A DNA stretch of 64,000 bases. Source: JAIBJN01 sp963838795 (GTDB lineage Bacteria > Actinomycetota > Thermoleophilia > Gaiellales > Gaiellaceae). The DNA lies in contig CAWISL010000007.1 of assembly GCA_963838795.1 (NCBI GenBank), positions 62,001 to 126,000 of the forward strand, given 5' to 3'. The number at the start of each line of letters is the position of its first letter. The first letter of the stretch is position 1. Below, piece by piece: positions 20,841-29,390 of the stretch. The notes beneath the pieces are model-generated. The model saw only the letters and a program-made list of their open reading frames with translations, made no database searches and was not told the DNA's origin. The translations under genes were made by a program, and so were the position numbers.

Positions 20841-22189
20841 CAGAGAACCTCCGGGAGTGCGTTGACAGTAATGCCGACTCCGACCACGAGGATCACGAGC
20901 GCGCTCGCGGCGGGCAGGGCGCGGACGAGGCGCCCGTCGAGAGAGATCCGGCCGAAGGCTCGCCGCGCGAGGACGGCGAGGAGACCGATGGTGGTGATGG
21001 TCGCTGCCAGGCCGAGGCTGAACGCAACGATCAACGCGAGCCCGAAGCCGATGCGGTGGAGAGCGATGGCGCTCAGCAGCACGACGAGCGCCGAGGGGCA
21101 GGGAAGCAGGCCGGCGGCGACCCCGACCCCGAGGAGCCCGCCGCGGCCGTACCCCGGCTCGTGCGGGTGCTCGTGGTCGTGGGGGCCGTTGTGGTGGTGG
21201 TGATGGTGATGGTGGCGACGCCCGCTGCGCACCCGGCCGGCCAGGACGACTGCGCCGACGCCGACCACGAGCAGGCCTGAGGCGAGCGTGAGCCAGGGAT
21301 AGAGACGCTCCGGAACGATGAAGCGGGAAAGCAGGAGCGTGACCAGCCCGAGGGCAAAGACCCCGGCCGTGTGCGTCGCGGTGACGATCAGCCCGAGCAG
21401 GAGCGCGTGGCGAGGCCTCCCCCGCGAGCCGACGAGGTAGCCGGCGACGATGGCCTTCCCGTGACCGGGCGTGAGCGCGTGCGCGGCGCCCCAGAACATG
21501 GCCACGAACAGCGAGACGAGGATGACGCCGACGCCGAGCTCGTCGCGGGCGATCAGCGACTCGAAGCCGCCCGCCGTCGCCGGCTCGGCCGGCCCTGTGG
21601 CCACGGTCGGGGGCGTCCCGGGACCCTCACCGGGCTCGTACGCGACACGAGCCGAGCTCACGTCGAGCGGCGAGGACAACAGATCGGGCGGGTAGGCGCG
21701 CAGCGCGTCGCTCGTGCTGGTCGTCGGGGCGTCCGCAGAGTCGAGCCGTGCGCCCTCGGAGGCGACCACGACGACCTCCTTCCAGCCCAGGCGGCGCTCG
21801 AAGTTCAGGTCCCGGAACTCGAGCATTCGGCCCTGCGCGCTCTCGGGCGCGGCAAACACGGCGTCGAAGCGCATGGTCTCCAACCCCCCGGCGCCGGGCG
21901 CTGCTCGAACCTCGTGCTCCAGAGGGACGAGCGGCACGCGCAGCCCGTCGAGCTCGAGCACGAGCCCGGCAGCAACCGAGTCGGCGAACTCGGGAGCCCG
22001 TACCTTCGCTCCCTCCTGGAAGGCGGGGATCTCGGCGAGATCGAGCGCGTAGCGGACGTAGATGCGCTCGCCGGACAGCACGATCTCGCTGTAGCGATTG
22101 ACCGTGAAGTTTCCGAGAGGGTGCGCGAGCGCCGCGGCCGGCAGCATGAGAGCTGCGAGCGCGAGCAAGGCGACGAGAGCCTTCTTCAT
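20840..22189 (-). CDS. NicO-family metal transporter with N-terminal extracytoplasmic domain
   Basis: About 449 residues. A signal peptide (MKKALVALLALAAL) is followed by a beta-rich extracytoplasmic domain of about 200 residues starting HPLGNFTVNRYSEI, the standard front end of HoxN/NicO-like exporters. Six helices follow, with GAAHALTPGHGKA bearing the H..H..H metal motif and a cytoplasmic loop of eight consecutive histidines near residues 350-360 (HHHHHHHHNGPHDHEH). Nickel or cobalt efflux is the best guess. The start overlaps the TPR gene stop (ATGA). Confidence 0.85.
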   Translation of the reverse strand: MKKALVALLALAALMLPAAALAHPLGNFTVNRYSEIVLSGERIYVRYALDLAEIPAFQEGAKVRAPEFADSVAAGLVLELDGLRVPLVPLEHEVRAAPGAGGLETMRFDAVFAAPESAQGRMLEFRDLNFERRLGWKEVVVVASEGARLDSADAPTTSTSDALRAYPPDLLSSPLDVSSARVAYEPGEGPGTPPTVATGPAEPATAGGFESLIARDELGVGVILVSLFVAMFWGAAHALTPGHGKAIVAGYLVGSRGRPRHALLLGLIVTATHTAGVFALGLVTLLLSRFIVPERLYPWLTLASGLLVVGVGAVVLAGRVRSGRRHHHHHHHHNGPHDHEHPHEPGYGRGGLLGVGVAAGLLPCPSALVVLLSAIALHRIGFGLALIVAFSLGLAATITTIGLLAVLARRAFGRISLDGRLVRALPAASALVILVVGVGITVNALPEVL

Positions 22190-23505
22190 CGGACAGCCTC
22201 CTGGGCGACCGGCGCCCAGCGGGGCGAGAAGTACGGGTTGACGTCGATCGCGGCCCTGAGTGCCGTGCGAGCGGCGGCGGCGTTGCCGAGGCAGCGCTCG
22301 ATCATCCCGAGGTGGAACAGCTTCAAGGCGTCCCGGGTCCCGAGCCGAAGGGAGCGCACGGCATGCGCCCTGGCTTCTTGGCAGCGCCCGTTGCGGTAGA
22401 GGCCCCACGCCAGGACGTCCTCCGCCTCGATGCTCTTCCGCTCGGCGTAGCCTTCCCGCGCGCGCGAGAGGGCGTCGCCGACGTTGACGTTCCGGTCGAG
22501 GTCGACGAGGGCGGTCTCCAGCTCGGTTCGGGCGCCGTTCGCCTCGAACAGCCGCTGCATGGCGTCGACGAGCTCGTACGCTTCGCCCGCTTCGGCTTCC
22601 CGGCCGGCGGCCGCGAGCGTCTCGCCGAGGCGGGCGGCGTACTCGGGCAGCGGCACCGCCTCGAGCGCCCGCCGGTAGAGGCCGACGGCTTCGTCGACTT
22701 GCCCCCTCGCCGCCGCGACGCGCGCCAGGGCCGCCTGGGCGCGGTGGTAGTCCGGAAAGCGGGCGAGCGCCTCGCGGTACGCGCGCTCTGCGAGGATCAG
22801 TCGCCCGCTGTTGTAGTAGAGGTTGCCGAGCTCGACGAGCGCCCACGCAGCAGGCTCTGACGTCGAGGCCGCGGCCGACACGGCCAGCTTCATCGCGTCG
22901 ACGGCGCCATCGACGCGCCCGAGCAGCTCGCGCGCGTACGCGACTCGCGCGTACGAGGCGACCGTGGGCTTGAGGGCGGCCATGCGGTCGAAGGTGGCGA
23001 AGGCGCCGTCGTAGTCGCCGGACTCGAGCTTCGCGTCCCCGAGGATCCCGAGCGCCGGAGCGGAGTATTGGTTGACTGCCAGCGCGCGGCGGGCAAGGCG
23101 GCGGGCCTCCGCGAACCGGTGCCTCGAGGCCGCGAGCGCAGCGAGCCCGGTCACGGCGAGGTCCTCGTCGGGAGCGAGACGGAGCGAGCGGCGAAGCGCC
23201 TCCTCCGAGCGCGGGTAGAAGCCGGGGTCGCCGGTCTCGCGGGCCCGCTGCTGGTAGGCCAGGCCGAGGAGCGCGAGGCCCTCGGCGTCCTCCGGGCTCG
23301 CCTGCACCCGGCGCTCGAGCTGCGCGACGTAGGCGGCGGTATCGCCCGCGGCGAACCCGTCCAGGAGCCGGCCGGCCGCTGCCTGCGTGGTCTTCGGGGA
23401 TGAGGGCCCGGCGCTCGGGCTCCCGGCGAGAATCCCGCCAAGGAGGGCGGCTCCCGCCGCGACCAGCGCCACGGCTCCGAAAAGGTGTCGTCTCTTCATG
23501 AGCAT
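22186..23505 (-). CDS. membrane-anchored tetratricopeptide-repeat protein
   Basis: About 439 residues. After the start at 23505 (a second ATG at 23499 is equally possible) there is a basic N-terminus, one hydrophobic helix (about residues 8-30) and then only helical TPR-type repeats with motifs such as EDAEGLALLGLAYQQ and YPRSEEALRRSLRLAP. Most of the protein should face the cell exterior and act as a scaffold. It is sandwiched between DUF4331 and two metal transporters, overlapping the first by ATGA. The same neighbours recur in other genomes by my recollection, suggesting a joint role. Confidence 0.82.
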   Translation of the reverse strand: MLMKRRHLFGAVALVAAGAALLGGILAGSPSAGPSSPKTTQAAAGRLLDGFAAGDTAAYVAQLERRVQASPEDAEGLALLGLAYQQRARETGDPGFYPRSEEALRRSLRLAPDEDLAVTGLAALAASRHRFAEARRLARRALAVNQYSAPALGILGDAKLESGDYDGAFATFDRMAALKPTVASYARVAYARELLGRVDGAVDAMKLAVSAAASTSEPAAWALVELGNLYYNSGRLILAERAYREALARFPDYHRAQAALARVAAARGQVDEAVGLYRRALEAVPLPEYAARLGETLAAAGREAEAGEAYELVDAMQRLFEANGARTELETALVDLDRNVNVGDALSRAREGYAERKSIEAEDVLAWGLYRNGRCQEARAHAVRSLRLGTRDALKLFHLGMIERCLGNAAAARTALRAAIDVNPYFSPRWAPVAQEAVR

Positions 23506-23521
23506 GCTCGAGCGAGGAGGA

Positions 23522-23552
23522 GAGGGGCCCGCCGCCGCATGACGGGCCCCTC
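23522..23552 (-). terminator. hairpin between DUF4331 and TPR genes
   Basis: Ten base pairs (GAGGGGCCCG with its complement) around an eleven-base loop, in the 58-base gap between the two genes. There is no U-tract, so it may act as an mRNA stabiliser or partial attenuator that sets the higher level of the DUF4331 message. Confidence 0.45.
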
Positions 23553-23563
23553 GTGTTCCTCTG

Positions 23564-25030
23564 CTACGGCCCACCCATGTGGTGGACGTGGTCGTAGCCC
23601 TGGTGCGGCACGGGGACGTACGGGAACGACGCCTGGAACGGACGGTCGTTCGCGTCGACTCCGTCACCGAGCAGGTTGTTCGGCGAGCGGTTCGCGTTCC
23701 CGGCACAGAAGCCGAGGTCCTCGATCAGCGGGCCGACGATCGCTCCGTACCCGCACATGAGCGCGCGGATCTCGATGTCGGTCACGTCGTCCTCGAGCCT
23801 CCGGCCGTTCGGGAACCCGGCGAAATCGCCGGCGAGCACGCCGAGCCGGTCGCCCTCGCCCACCGGAGCACTCGGCGCGATGCCGGTGTTGAGGCGGATG
23901 AGGTCGGCCTGCTTGGGACCGGTGAAGTTCAGGCCGGGCACACCCGTGAGCAGGATGGCTGCGATGTCGCCTCGCCCCGTCTCCGGCGCGTTGTCGAGCA
24001 CCGGATAGAGGAGGTTGCCCAGGCGTGTCAGCTCCGGGCTCGTGTAGTGCGACGCGAAGTCCGCGTCGTCCGACGGGTCGGACGCGTTCCAGCGGTCCTT
24101 CTTCCGCAGCGGGATGACGACCTCGTTGATCAGCGGCTCGGCGAGGCGCGAGACCTGCACCCAGTCGCCGTCGTCCCGCCGCCGGCCGTTGGCGTCGATG
24201 ACCTGCACCTTCTGCCGGCTCGCGGTGGCGTATACGCCGATCACGGCCTCCCGCTCGTCGGCCTCGTGCAGCTTCCCGTCGCGCGTCAGCTGCGTGATCG
24301 GGACCTGGAGGACGATCGCGTGCGTGTTGTACCCGCCGACCCCGTCCACCCCGTTCTCCGCGTCGAGCGGAATGATGTGCGCAGGGTTGAACGGCCTCAG
24401 GCCAGCGAGGTCGAAGATCGAGCCGAGATCGACGAAGAAGGGATCGTCACTCTGGCCCGCGAAGGCCTTGATCCCGCCGGGCAGCTGCCGGACGGCGGCC
24501 TGCATGAGCGAGCCGTAGTTCGGCGTCGAGCGCGGCCCGATGTTGACCGGGGGGGTCGCCAGGTTGCGACCGAGGACCGTCCTCCTGCTCTTCGTGACCC
24601 GAGTGACCTTGTACGTCTGAGGCCGGTTCCAGTTCGGGTCCGAGGGGCTGGCGATCGGCCCGGTGTTGTAGAGGAACGTATTGCCGTTTCGAGTTTGCGT
24701 CTCGAACTCGAACTGGTAGGAGACGTCCTCGCGACCGTCGCCGTTGTTGTCCACCTTCAGCTCGTAGAGCACGTCGTCGGCGAACTGGTTGAAGTTCGGG
24801 CCGCCGGCAGGCTCCTCGAGCGGGATGTAGTTGGCGACGATCGTCACCGTGTTCGGCCGGTCCGGGCTCACGAACGCGTACACGTCCGTGTTGTCCGCGG
24901 TCGGGTCTTCGCTGATGACGGGCGCCTCGCGATGGCTCGACGCCACGCCTTCTTCGGGGCCCGCCCCGCGCACGAGCGCAGCGGCGAGCACCGCGGTGAG
25001 GAGCGCTCCGAAGAGCGCGATGTATCTCAT
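23564..25030 (-). CDS. DUF4331 family secreted protein
   Basis: About 488 residues. A signal peptide of about 23 residues is followed by the hallmark SSHREAPVISEDPTADNTDVY of DUF4331, here the mature N-terminus. The rest is a large beta-rich domain with the conserved TGVPGLNF, GRRLEDDVTDIE and a C-terminal FPYVPVPHQGYDHVHH. The biochemical role of the family is unknown. The C-terminal histidines could bind metal, which would fit the transporters downstream. The ribosome site GGAGGAGAGG precedes the ATG. It is the first gene of the operon and is read from an ECF-type promoter shared in sequence with the divergent sigma factor. Confidence 0.9.
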   Translation of the reverse strand: MRYIALFGALLTAVLAAALVRGAGPEEGVASSHREAPVISEDPTADNTDVYAFVSPDRPNTVTIVANYIPLEEPAGGPNFNQFADDVLYELKVDNNGDGREDVSYQFEFETQTRNGNTFLYNTGPIASPSDPNWNRPQTYKVTRVTKSRRTVLGRNLATPPVNIGPRSTPNYGSLMQAAVRQLPGGIKAFAGQSDDPFFVDLGSIFDLAGLRPFNPAHIIPLDAENGVDGVGGYNTHAIVLQVPITQLTRDGKLHEADEREAVIGVYATASRQKVQVIDANGRRRDDGDWVQVSRLAEPLINEVVIPLRKKDRWNASDPSDDADFASHYTSPELTRLGNLLYPVLDNAPETGRGDIAAILLTGVPGLNFTGPKQADLIRLNTGIAPSAPVGEGDRLGVLAGDFAGFPNGRRLEDDVTDIEIRALMCGYGAIVGPLIEDLGFCAGNANRSPNNLLGDGVDANDRPFQASFPYVPVPHQGYDHVHHMGGP

Positions 25031-25062
25031 TTTCCTCTCCTCCGTGGGGGGTTGAACGCGCC

Positions 25063-25090
25063 CTATTCGCCGCCGTGACGCGATCGGTTC
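25063..25090 (-). promoter_or_regulatory. ECF-type promoter for the DUF4331 operon
   Basis: On the minus strand GAACC (25090-25086), exactly 15 bases, then GCGAATAG (25070-25063). It lies 33 bases upstream of the DUF4331 start. The same elements with the same spacing face the other way for the sigma gene. Confidence 0.7.
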
Positions 25091-25102
25091 GGTCGACCGT
25101 CT

Positions 25103-25130
25103 GAACCGCCTCAGAGCGGGCGCCGAATAG
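25103..25130 (+). promoter_or_regulatory. ECF-type promoter for the sigma/anti-sigma pair
   Basis: GAACC (25103-25107), 15 bases, then CCGAATAG (25123-25130), 54 bases before the sigma start. It matches the promoter of the divergent DUF4331 operon, implying autoregulation. Confidence 0.7.
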
Positions 25131-25183
25131 CTCCCATGGCTGCCGTGCTAGCGTTGCGCCCGTCCCGGAAAGGGCGTCGAATC

Positions 25184-25777
25184 ATGGGTCGCGGGCTCGC
25201 TCATCTCTCTGACGAGGCGCTCGTCGCGCTCGTGGCGCGGGCCGACGAGGACGCTCTCGCGGAGCTGTACGACCGCTTCGGCCGCGTGGCATACGGGCTC
25301 GCCCTCCGGATCGTGCGTGACCCGGCACTCGCCGAGGACGCGGTCCAGGAGGGGTTCCTGACCGTCTGGCGCTCGGCCACCCGCTTCGTCGCCGAGCGGG
25401 CGAAGGCGAGCACCTGGATCCTCACATTGATCCACCGCCGCGCGGTCGACCTCGTCCGCCGGGAGGAGCCGCGGCGTGCCGAGCCGCTCGACGTGGCTCC
25501 GCACGAGTCCAGCGACGACACCGAAGAAGAGGCCTGGCTCCGCCTGCGCCGAACCCGAGTACAAGAGGCTCTCAGGCGGCTTCCCGACAAGCAGCGGGAG
25601 GCGCTCGAGCTCGCCTACTACGGAGGATTCACGCAATCCGAGCTCGCCGATCGCCTGGGCGAGCCTCTGGGCACAATCAAGAGCCGGATGTTCTCCGGCC
25701 TGGCAAGCCTCCGCGAGCTGCTCGCGGAGGAGGAATCCGAGGAAGAGCAATGGAAAGAGCCGAGATCCACGAGCTGA
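25184..25777 (+). CDS. ECF sigma factor, SigK-like
   Basis: About 197 residues from the ATG at 25184 (AAAGG ten bases upstream). An in-frame start at 25136 would lie within the promoter region. Sigma region 2 (ALAELYDRFGRVAYGLALRIVRD, then AEDAVQEGFLTVW) and region 4 with its DNA-binding helix-turn-helix (LPDKQREALELAYYGGFTQSE and GTIKSRM) are complete, with no C-terminal extension. It directs RNA polymerase to promoters such as those at 25063-25130. The last 28 bases overlap the anti-sigma gene, so the pair is made together. Confidence 0.92.
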   Translation: MGRGLAHLSDEALVALVARADEDALAELYDRFGRVAYGLALRIVRDPALAEDAVQEGFLTVWRSATRFVAERAKASTWILTLIHRRAVDLVRREEPRRAEPLDVAPHESSDDTEEEAWLRLRRTRVQEALRRLPDKQREALELAYYGGFTQSELADRLGEPLGTIKSRMFSGLASLRELLAEEESEEEQWKEPRSTS

Positions 25778-26463
25778 GCGCGGCGTACGCTCTCGACGCC
25801 CTCGAGGGGAAAGACCTCGAGGCGTTCGAAGAGCACCTCGCCCACTGCGCTGAGTGCCGCGAGAACGTGACCACCTTCCAACGGGTCGCCGCGGACCTCG
25901 CGTACGACGTCGACGCGCCCGAGCCGCCCGCGGGGCTCCGAGGGCGGATCCTCGACCAGGCTGCCGCGGAGCGGCCCAAGGTCGTCGCGCTCCCGCGGCG
26001 GCGCTGGGCCCTCCCCGTCGCGGCCGCCGCTGCCGTCGCGGCCGGAGTCGCGGCTCTCGCGCTCGCCTTCTGGGCGGCCGACCTCTCCCAGCAGCTCGAC
26101 GACGTGCAGGCCGAGCAGCATCGGGCGAACGAAGCCCTCATCGCGCTCATCGATCCGAGCGCGAGTCACTTCGCACTCCAGGGCGCGAATGGCGTGCTCG
26201 TCGTGGACGACGAGTCCGGCGCGGGCAAGCTGGTGATCAGCGGGCTCGAGCGCGCGCCTTCCGAGAAGACGTACGAGGCCTGGGTGATCGAGGGCGATCA
26301 GCCGGTGCCCGCCGGGCTCTTCTCCGGCGGCGACGACCAGACGGTCGTGCCGCTCACCGTGCCCGTTCCCGAAGGCGCGATCGTCGCCGTTACGGTCGAG
26401 CCGGCCGGGGGCGTCGACCAGCCGACCCAACAGCCGATCATCACGAGCGGGGAAGCAGCCTAG
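25750..26463 (+). CDS. RskA-type anti-sigma factor with zinc-binding anti-sigma motif
   Basis: About 237 residues. The N-terminal cytoplasmic domain has the ZAS ligands H29-x3-C33-x2-C36 (EHLAHCAEC) that hold the sigma factor. One transmembrane helix follows (about 82-106, Ala/Val-rich), then an extracytoplasmic RskA domain with YEAWVIEGDQPVPAGLF and an acidic-proline tail. In mycobacteria RskA is cleaved by intramembrane proteolysis to free SigK, and a similar release signal is inferred here. The ribosome site GAGGAAGAG lies within the sigma gene. Confidence 0.92.
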   Translation: MERAEIHELSAAYALDALEGKDLEAFEEHLAHCAECRENVTTFQRVAADLAYDVDAPEPPAGLRGRILDQAAAERPKVVALPRRRWALPVAAAAAVAAGVAALALAFWAADLSQQLDDVQAEQHRANEALIALIDPSASHFALQGANGVLVVDDESGAGKLVISGLERAPSEKTYEAWVIEGDQPVPAGLFSGGDDQTVVPLTVPVPEGAIVAVTVEPAGGVDQPTQQPIITSGEAA

Positions 26464-26496
26464 ATCCCAGCGGGGCGAGCTAGACTTCCCTGCTTC

Positions 26497-28926
26497 GTGC
26501 TGCTCGGAAGACGTAGGCGCGGCGCCCCGGGGCGCCCTCGCCGGATCCGCAAGCTTCGGTTCCTCGCGCTCCTCACCGTCATCGCCTGCGTGATGACGGT
26601 GTCGTTTGCGTACGGGCTCGTGAGCTCGATCGCGAGCGAGCTCCCGCAGCTCGAGCCGGGGAACGAACGCAGGACAGAGCGGCTCGGCTACATCTACGCG
26701 TCGGACGGGAAGACGGTGCTGGCCGTCCTGCGGGGCTCCGAGAGCCGGATCCTCGTGGGCTCCGAGGAGATCTCCCCGGTCATGAAGCAGGCGATCGTGG
26801 CCGTCGAGGATCGTCGCTTCTGGGAGCACCAGGGCGTCGACATCCAGGGCATGGCCCGCGCGGTCTGGGCCGACATCCGCTCACAGGACTTCGTCCAGGG
26901 CGGCTCGACGATCACGCAGCAGTTCGTCAAGAACCAGTACACCCAGCAGGAGCGGACGGTCAGCCGGAAGCTCAAGGAGGCAGCGCTCGCCTGGCAGCTC
27001 GAGCAGCGCTGGTCCAAGGACCGGATCCTGACCGCGTACCTGAACACGATCTACTTCGGCAACGGCGCATACGGGATCGAGATGGCCTCGCGCGTGTACT
27101 TCGACAAGCACGCCTCGGAGCTCACGCTCCCGGAGGCCGCGCTCCTCGCCGGGCTCCCGGCAAGCCCGGGAGCCTACGACCCGGCCACGAGCCCGGAGGC
27201 CGCCAAGGTCCGGCGCACGACGGTGCTCAGCCTGATGCTCGAGCAGGGGCTGATCGGCGCGACCGACTACCGAAGCGCGGACGAGTCCCCTGTGCCGCGC
27301 GCCGCCGAGATCGGCCTCCCCGGATCCAAGGGGAGGGTCGGCTACTTCGCCGAGTACGTCAAGCAGCAGCTCGTGCCCTACTACGGCTCGGGCGCCGTCT
27401 TCGGCGGCGGACTCAAGATCTACACGTCCATCGACCTCGAGCTGCAGAAGCTCGCCCGTGAGTCGATCGACAAGCACCTCACGGACCCGCGCGGGCCAGA
27501 TGCGGCTCTCGTCGCGATCGACCCGCGCGACGGCCGCGTCCTCGCGATGGTGGGCGGCGAGAATTTCGAGAAGAGCCAATTCAACCTGGCAGTACAGGGT
27601 CAGCGCCAGACCGGATCGGCATTCAAGCCGTTCGTCCTGACGACCGCTGTCGAGCAGGGGATCTCGCCGCAGACGGTCTTCACCTCGGAGCCCACGGTCA
27701 TCAACCTCGGCGACAAGCTCTGGTCCGTGAACAACTACGAGGGCTCCTACCTCGGTTCGATCGACCTGCAGGAGGCCACGATCTACTCGGACAACACGGT
27801 CTTCGCGCAGCTGACCGCCCAGGTCGGCCCGAGGAACGTCGCCAACATGGCCCACAAGCTTGGCGTCACGCGCCCGCTCGACGACTACTTCGCCATCGGC
27901 CTCGGCGTCGAGGCGGTCAGCCCGCTCGAGATGGCACGAGCGTTCGCCACGCTCGCGAATGACGGCGAGCGCATCGACGGCTCCGTGCTCGGCAACGTCC
28001 CTCGCGCGGTGCTTCGAGTCGAGGGCGGCCGCAAGGCGGACGCGAACGACCCGGTGGAGAAGCGGGCCGTGAAGTCGAACGACGCCGCCCTCGTCACCTC
28101 CATCCTCCAGCGGGTCGTCTCCGAGGGAACCGGTGTGCGGGCTGCCCTGGACGACCGGCCGGTCGCCGGCAAGACGGGAACGACGGAGAACTACGGCGAC
28201 GCGTGGTTCGTCGGCTACACCCCGCAGCTCGCCGTCGCGGTCTGGGTCGGCCATCCCGACCGGCTGGTGCCGATGGAGAACGAGTTCGAAGGCGACCCGG
28301 TCGCCGGCGGTACCTTCCCGGCGCTCATCTGGCGCACGTTCGCCGAGAAGGCGCTCGCTCATCTCGAGGAGCCCCCCGAGAGCTTCCCGTACCCGTCCTA
28401 CCAGAGCGTCGTGGCGCGCCAGGTCGTGTACCGCGACAACAAGACGATGCTCGACAACGGCAACTGCCGGGGCACGCGCCAGATCCTCTACTTCGTGGGC
28501 ACGGGGCCGCGCGCCGAGGCAGACTGCAAGCCGAACGAGGTCGACGTCCCGAACGTCGTCGGAATGCGCCTCCCGGCGGCGAAGGATCAGCTCTACTCCA
28601 TGCCGCTCACGGCCGACGTCGTCTGGAGGGCGGCGCGGCCGGGACAGCGTCTTGGCCGGGTGATCGACCAGAAGCCGGAGTCAGGCACCCTCTCGTCGTG
28701 GAGCACGGTACGGATCGTTCTCCCCCGCGCCGTGAACGGGCGAGTTCCCGACGTCGTCGGCCTCCAGCTCGACAACGCCCGCAGCCGGCTCGCCCGTCGC
28801 CTGATCGGGGTTAAACAGACCTACGTCGACGGCGGGACCCCGGGCGTCATCGTCTCTCAATTCCCGCGCGCAGGCCTGGCGGCGACCCGGAACATGACCG
28901 TTCGGCTCGTCATCGGGCGCGGCTGA
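26497..28926 (+). CDS. ponA: class A penicillin-binding protein with two PASTA domains
   Basis: Bifunctional peptidoglycan synthase of 809 residues. A cytoplasmic basic tail and one membrane helix (about 22-44) precede the GT51 transglycosylase (catalytic E104 in VEDRRFWEHQGVD, then GGSTITQQFVKN). The transpeptidase follows, with SAFK (S374, K377), SDN (431-433) and KTGT (559-562). Two PASTA repeats (about 685-748 and 750-809) close the protein, typical of actinobacterial PonA-like enzymes that sense cell-wall precursors. The GTG start has TAGACT ten bases upstream and no strong ribosome site. All catalytic residues are present. Confidence 0.95.
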   Translation: MLLGRRRRGAPGRPRRIRKLRFLALLTVIACVMTVSFAYGLVSSIASELPQLEPGNERRTERLGYIYASDGKTVLAVLRGSESRILVGSEEISPVMKQAIVAVEDRRFWEHQGVDIQGMARAVWADIRSQDFVQGGSTITQQFVKNQYTQQERTVSRKLKEAALAWQLEQRWSKDRILTAYLNTIYFGNGAYGIEMASRVYFDKHASELTLPEAALLAGLPASPGAYDPATSPEAAKVRRTTVLSLMLEQGLIGATDYRSADESPVPRAAEIGLPGSKGRVGYFAEYVKQQLVPYYGSGAVFGGGLKIYTSIDLELQKLARESIDKHLTDPRGPDAALVAIDPRDGRVLAMVGGENFEKSQFNLAVQGQRQTGSAFKPFVLTTAVEQGISPQTVFTSEPTVINLGDKLWSVNNYEGSYLGSIDLQEATIYSDNTVFAQLTAQVGPRNVANMAHKLGVTRPLDDYFAIGLGVEAVSPLEMARAFATLANDGERIDGSVLGNVPRAVLRVEGGRKADANDPVEKRAVKSNDAALVTSILQRVVSEGTGVRAALDDRPVAGKTGTTENYGDAWFVGYTPQLAVAVWVGHPDRLVPMENEFEGDPVAGGTFPALIWRTFAEKALAHLEEPPESFPYPSYQSVVARQVVYRDNKTMLDNGNCRGTRQILYFVGTGPRAEADCKPNEVDVPNVVGMRLPAAKDQLYSMPLTADVVWRAARPGQRLGRVIDQKPESGTLSSWSTVRIVLPRAVNGRVPDVVGLQLDNARSRLARRLIGVKQTYVDGGTPGVIVSQFPRAGLAATRNMTVRLVIGRG

Positions 28927-28985
28927 GACCGGCTCGAGGGCGTCCGCCGCCGATGGAAGAATCGCCCGAACCAAAGGAGGAGCAC

Positions 28986-29390
28986 GTGGAAGCGTCCGTC
29001 GTCACGACCTCGTCCGGCAACCCCGGCCCCCTCGGCCGACCCAGGGGAATCGGCTTCGGGATCCTCATGTACATCATCACCCTCGGCATCTACAGCCTGT
29101 ACTGGGTCTACAAGACCGCGGAGGAGACGGCGAAGCACACGGGCGAGGGGCTCGGAGGCGTCCTCGGCCTGGTCGTCTGGATCCTGATCTCGCCCGTGAT
29201 GGGTTTCGTGATCCCGTCCGAGGTCGGGAAGATGTACCAGAAGGACGGAAGAGAGCCCCCGGTCACCGGCTGGACCGGCCTCTGGTTTTTCCCCTTCGGC
29301 TTCCTGATCATCCCCGCGATCGTCTGGTACGTGAAGGTACAGGGCGCGCTCAACCGCTACTGGGAGTCGAAGGGCGTAACCGCCTCTTAG
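28986..29390 (+). CDS. DUF4234 family membrane protein
   Basis: About 134 residues, three hydrophobic helices and the typical opening GFGILMYIITLGIYSLYWVYK, characteristic of DUF4234. The function of the family is unknown. I chose the GTG at 28986 because AAAGGAGGAG precedes it by a few bases. An ATG at 28953 would add eleven acidic residues without a ribosome site. It follows the penicillin-binding protein by about 60 bases and ends in convergence with the DNA glycosylase gene, overlapping it by four bases. Confidence 0.82.
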   Translation: MEASVVTTSSGNPGPLGRPRGIGFGILMYIITLGIYSLYWVYKTAEETAKHTGEGLGGVLGLVVWILISPVMGFVIPSEVGKMYQKDGREPPVTGWTGLWFFPFGFLIIPAIVWYVKVQGALNRYWESKGVTAS

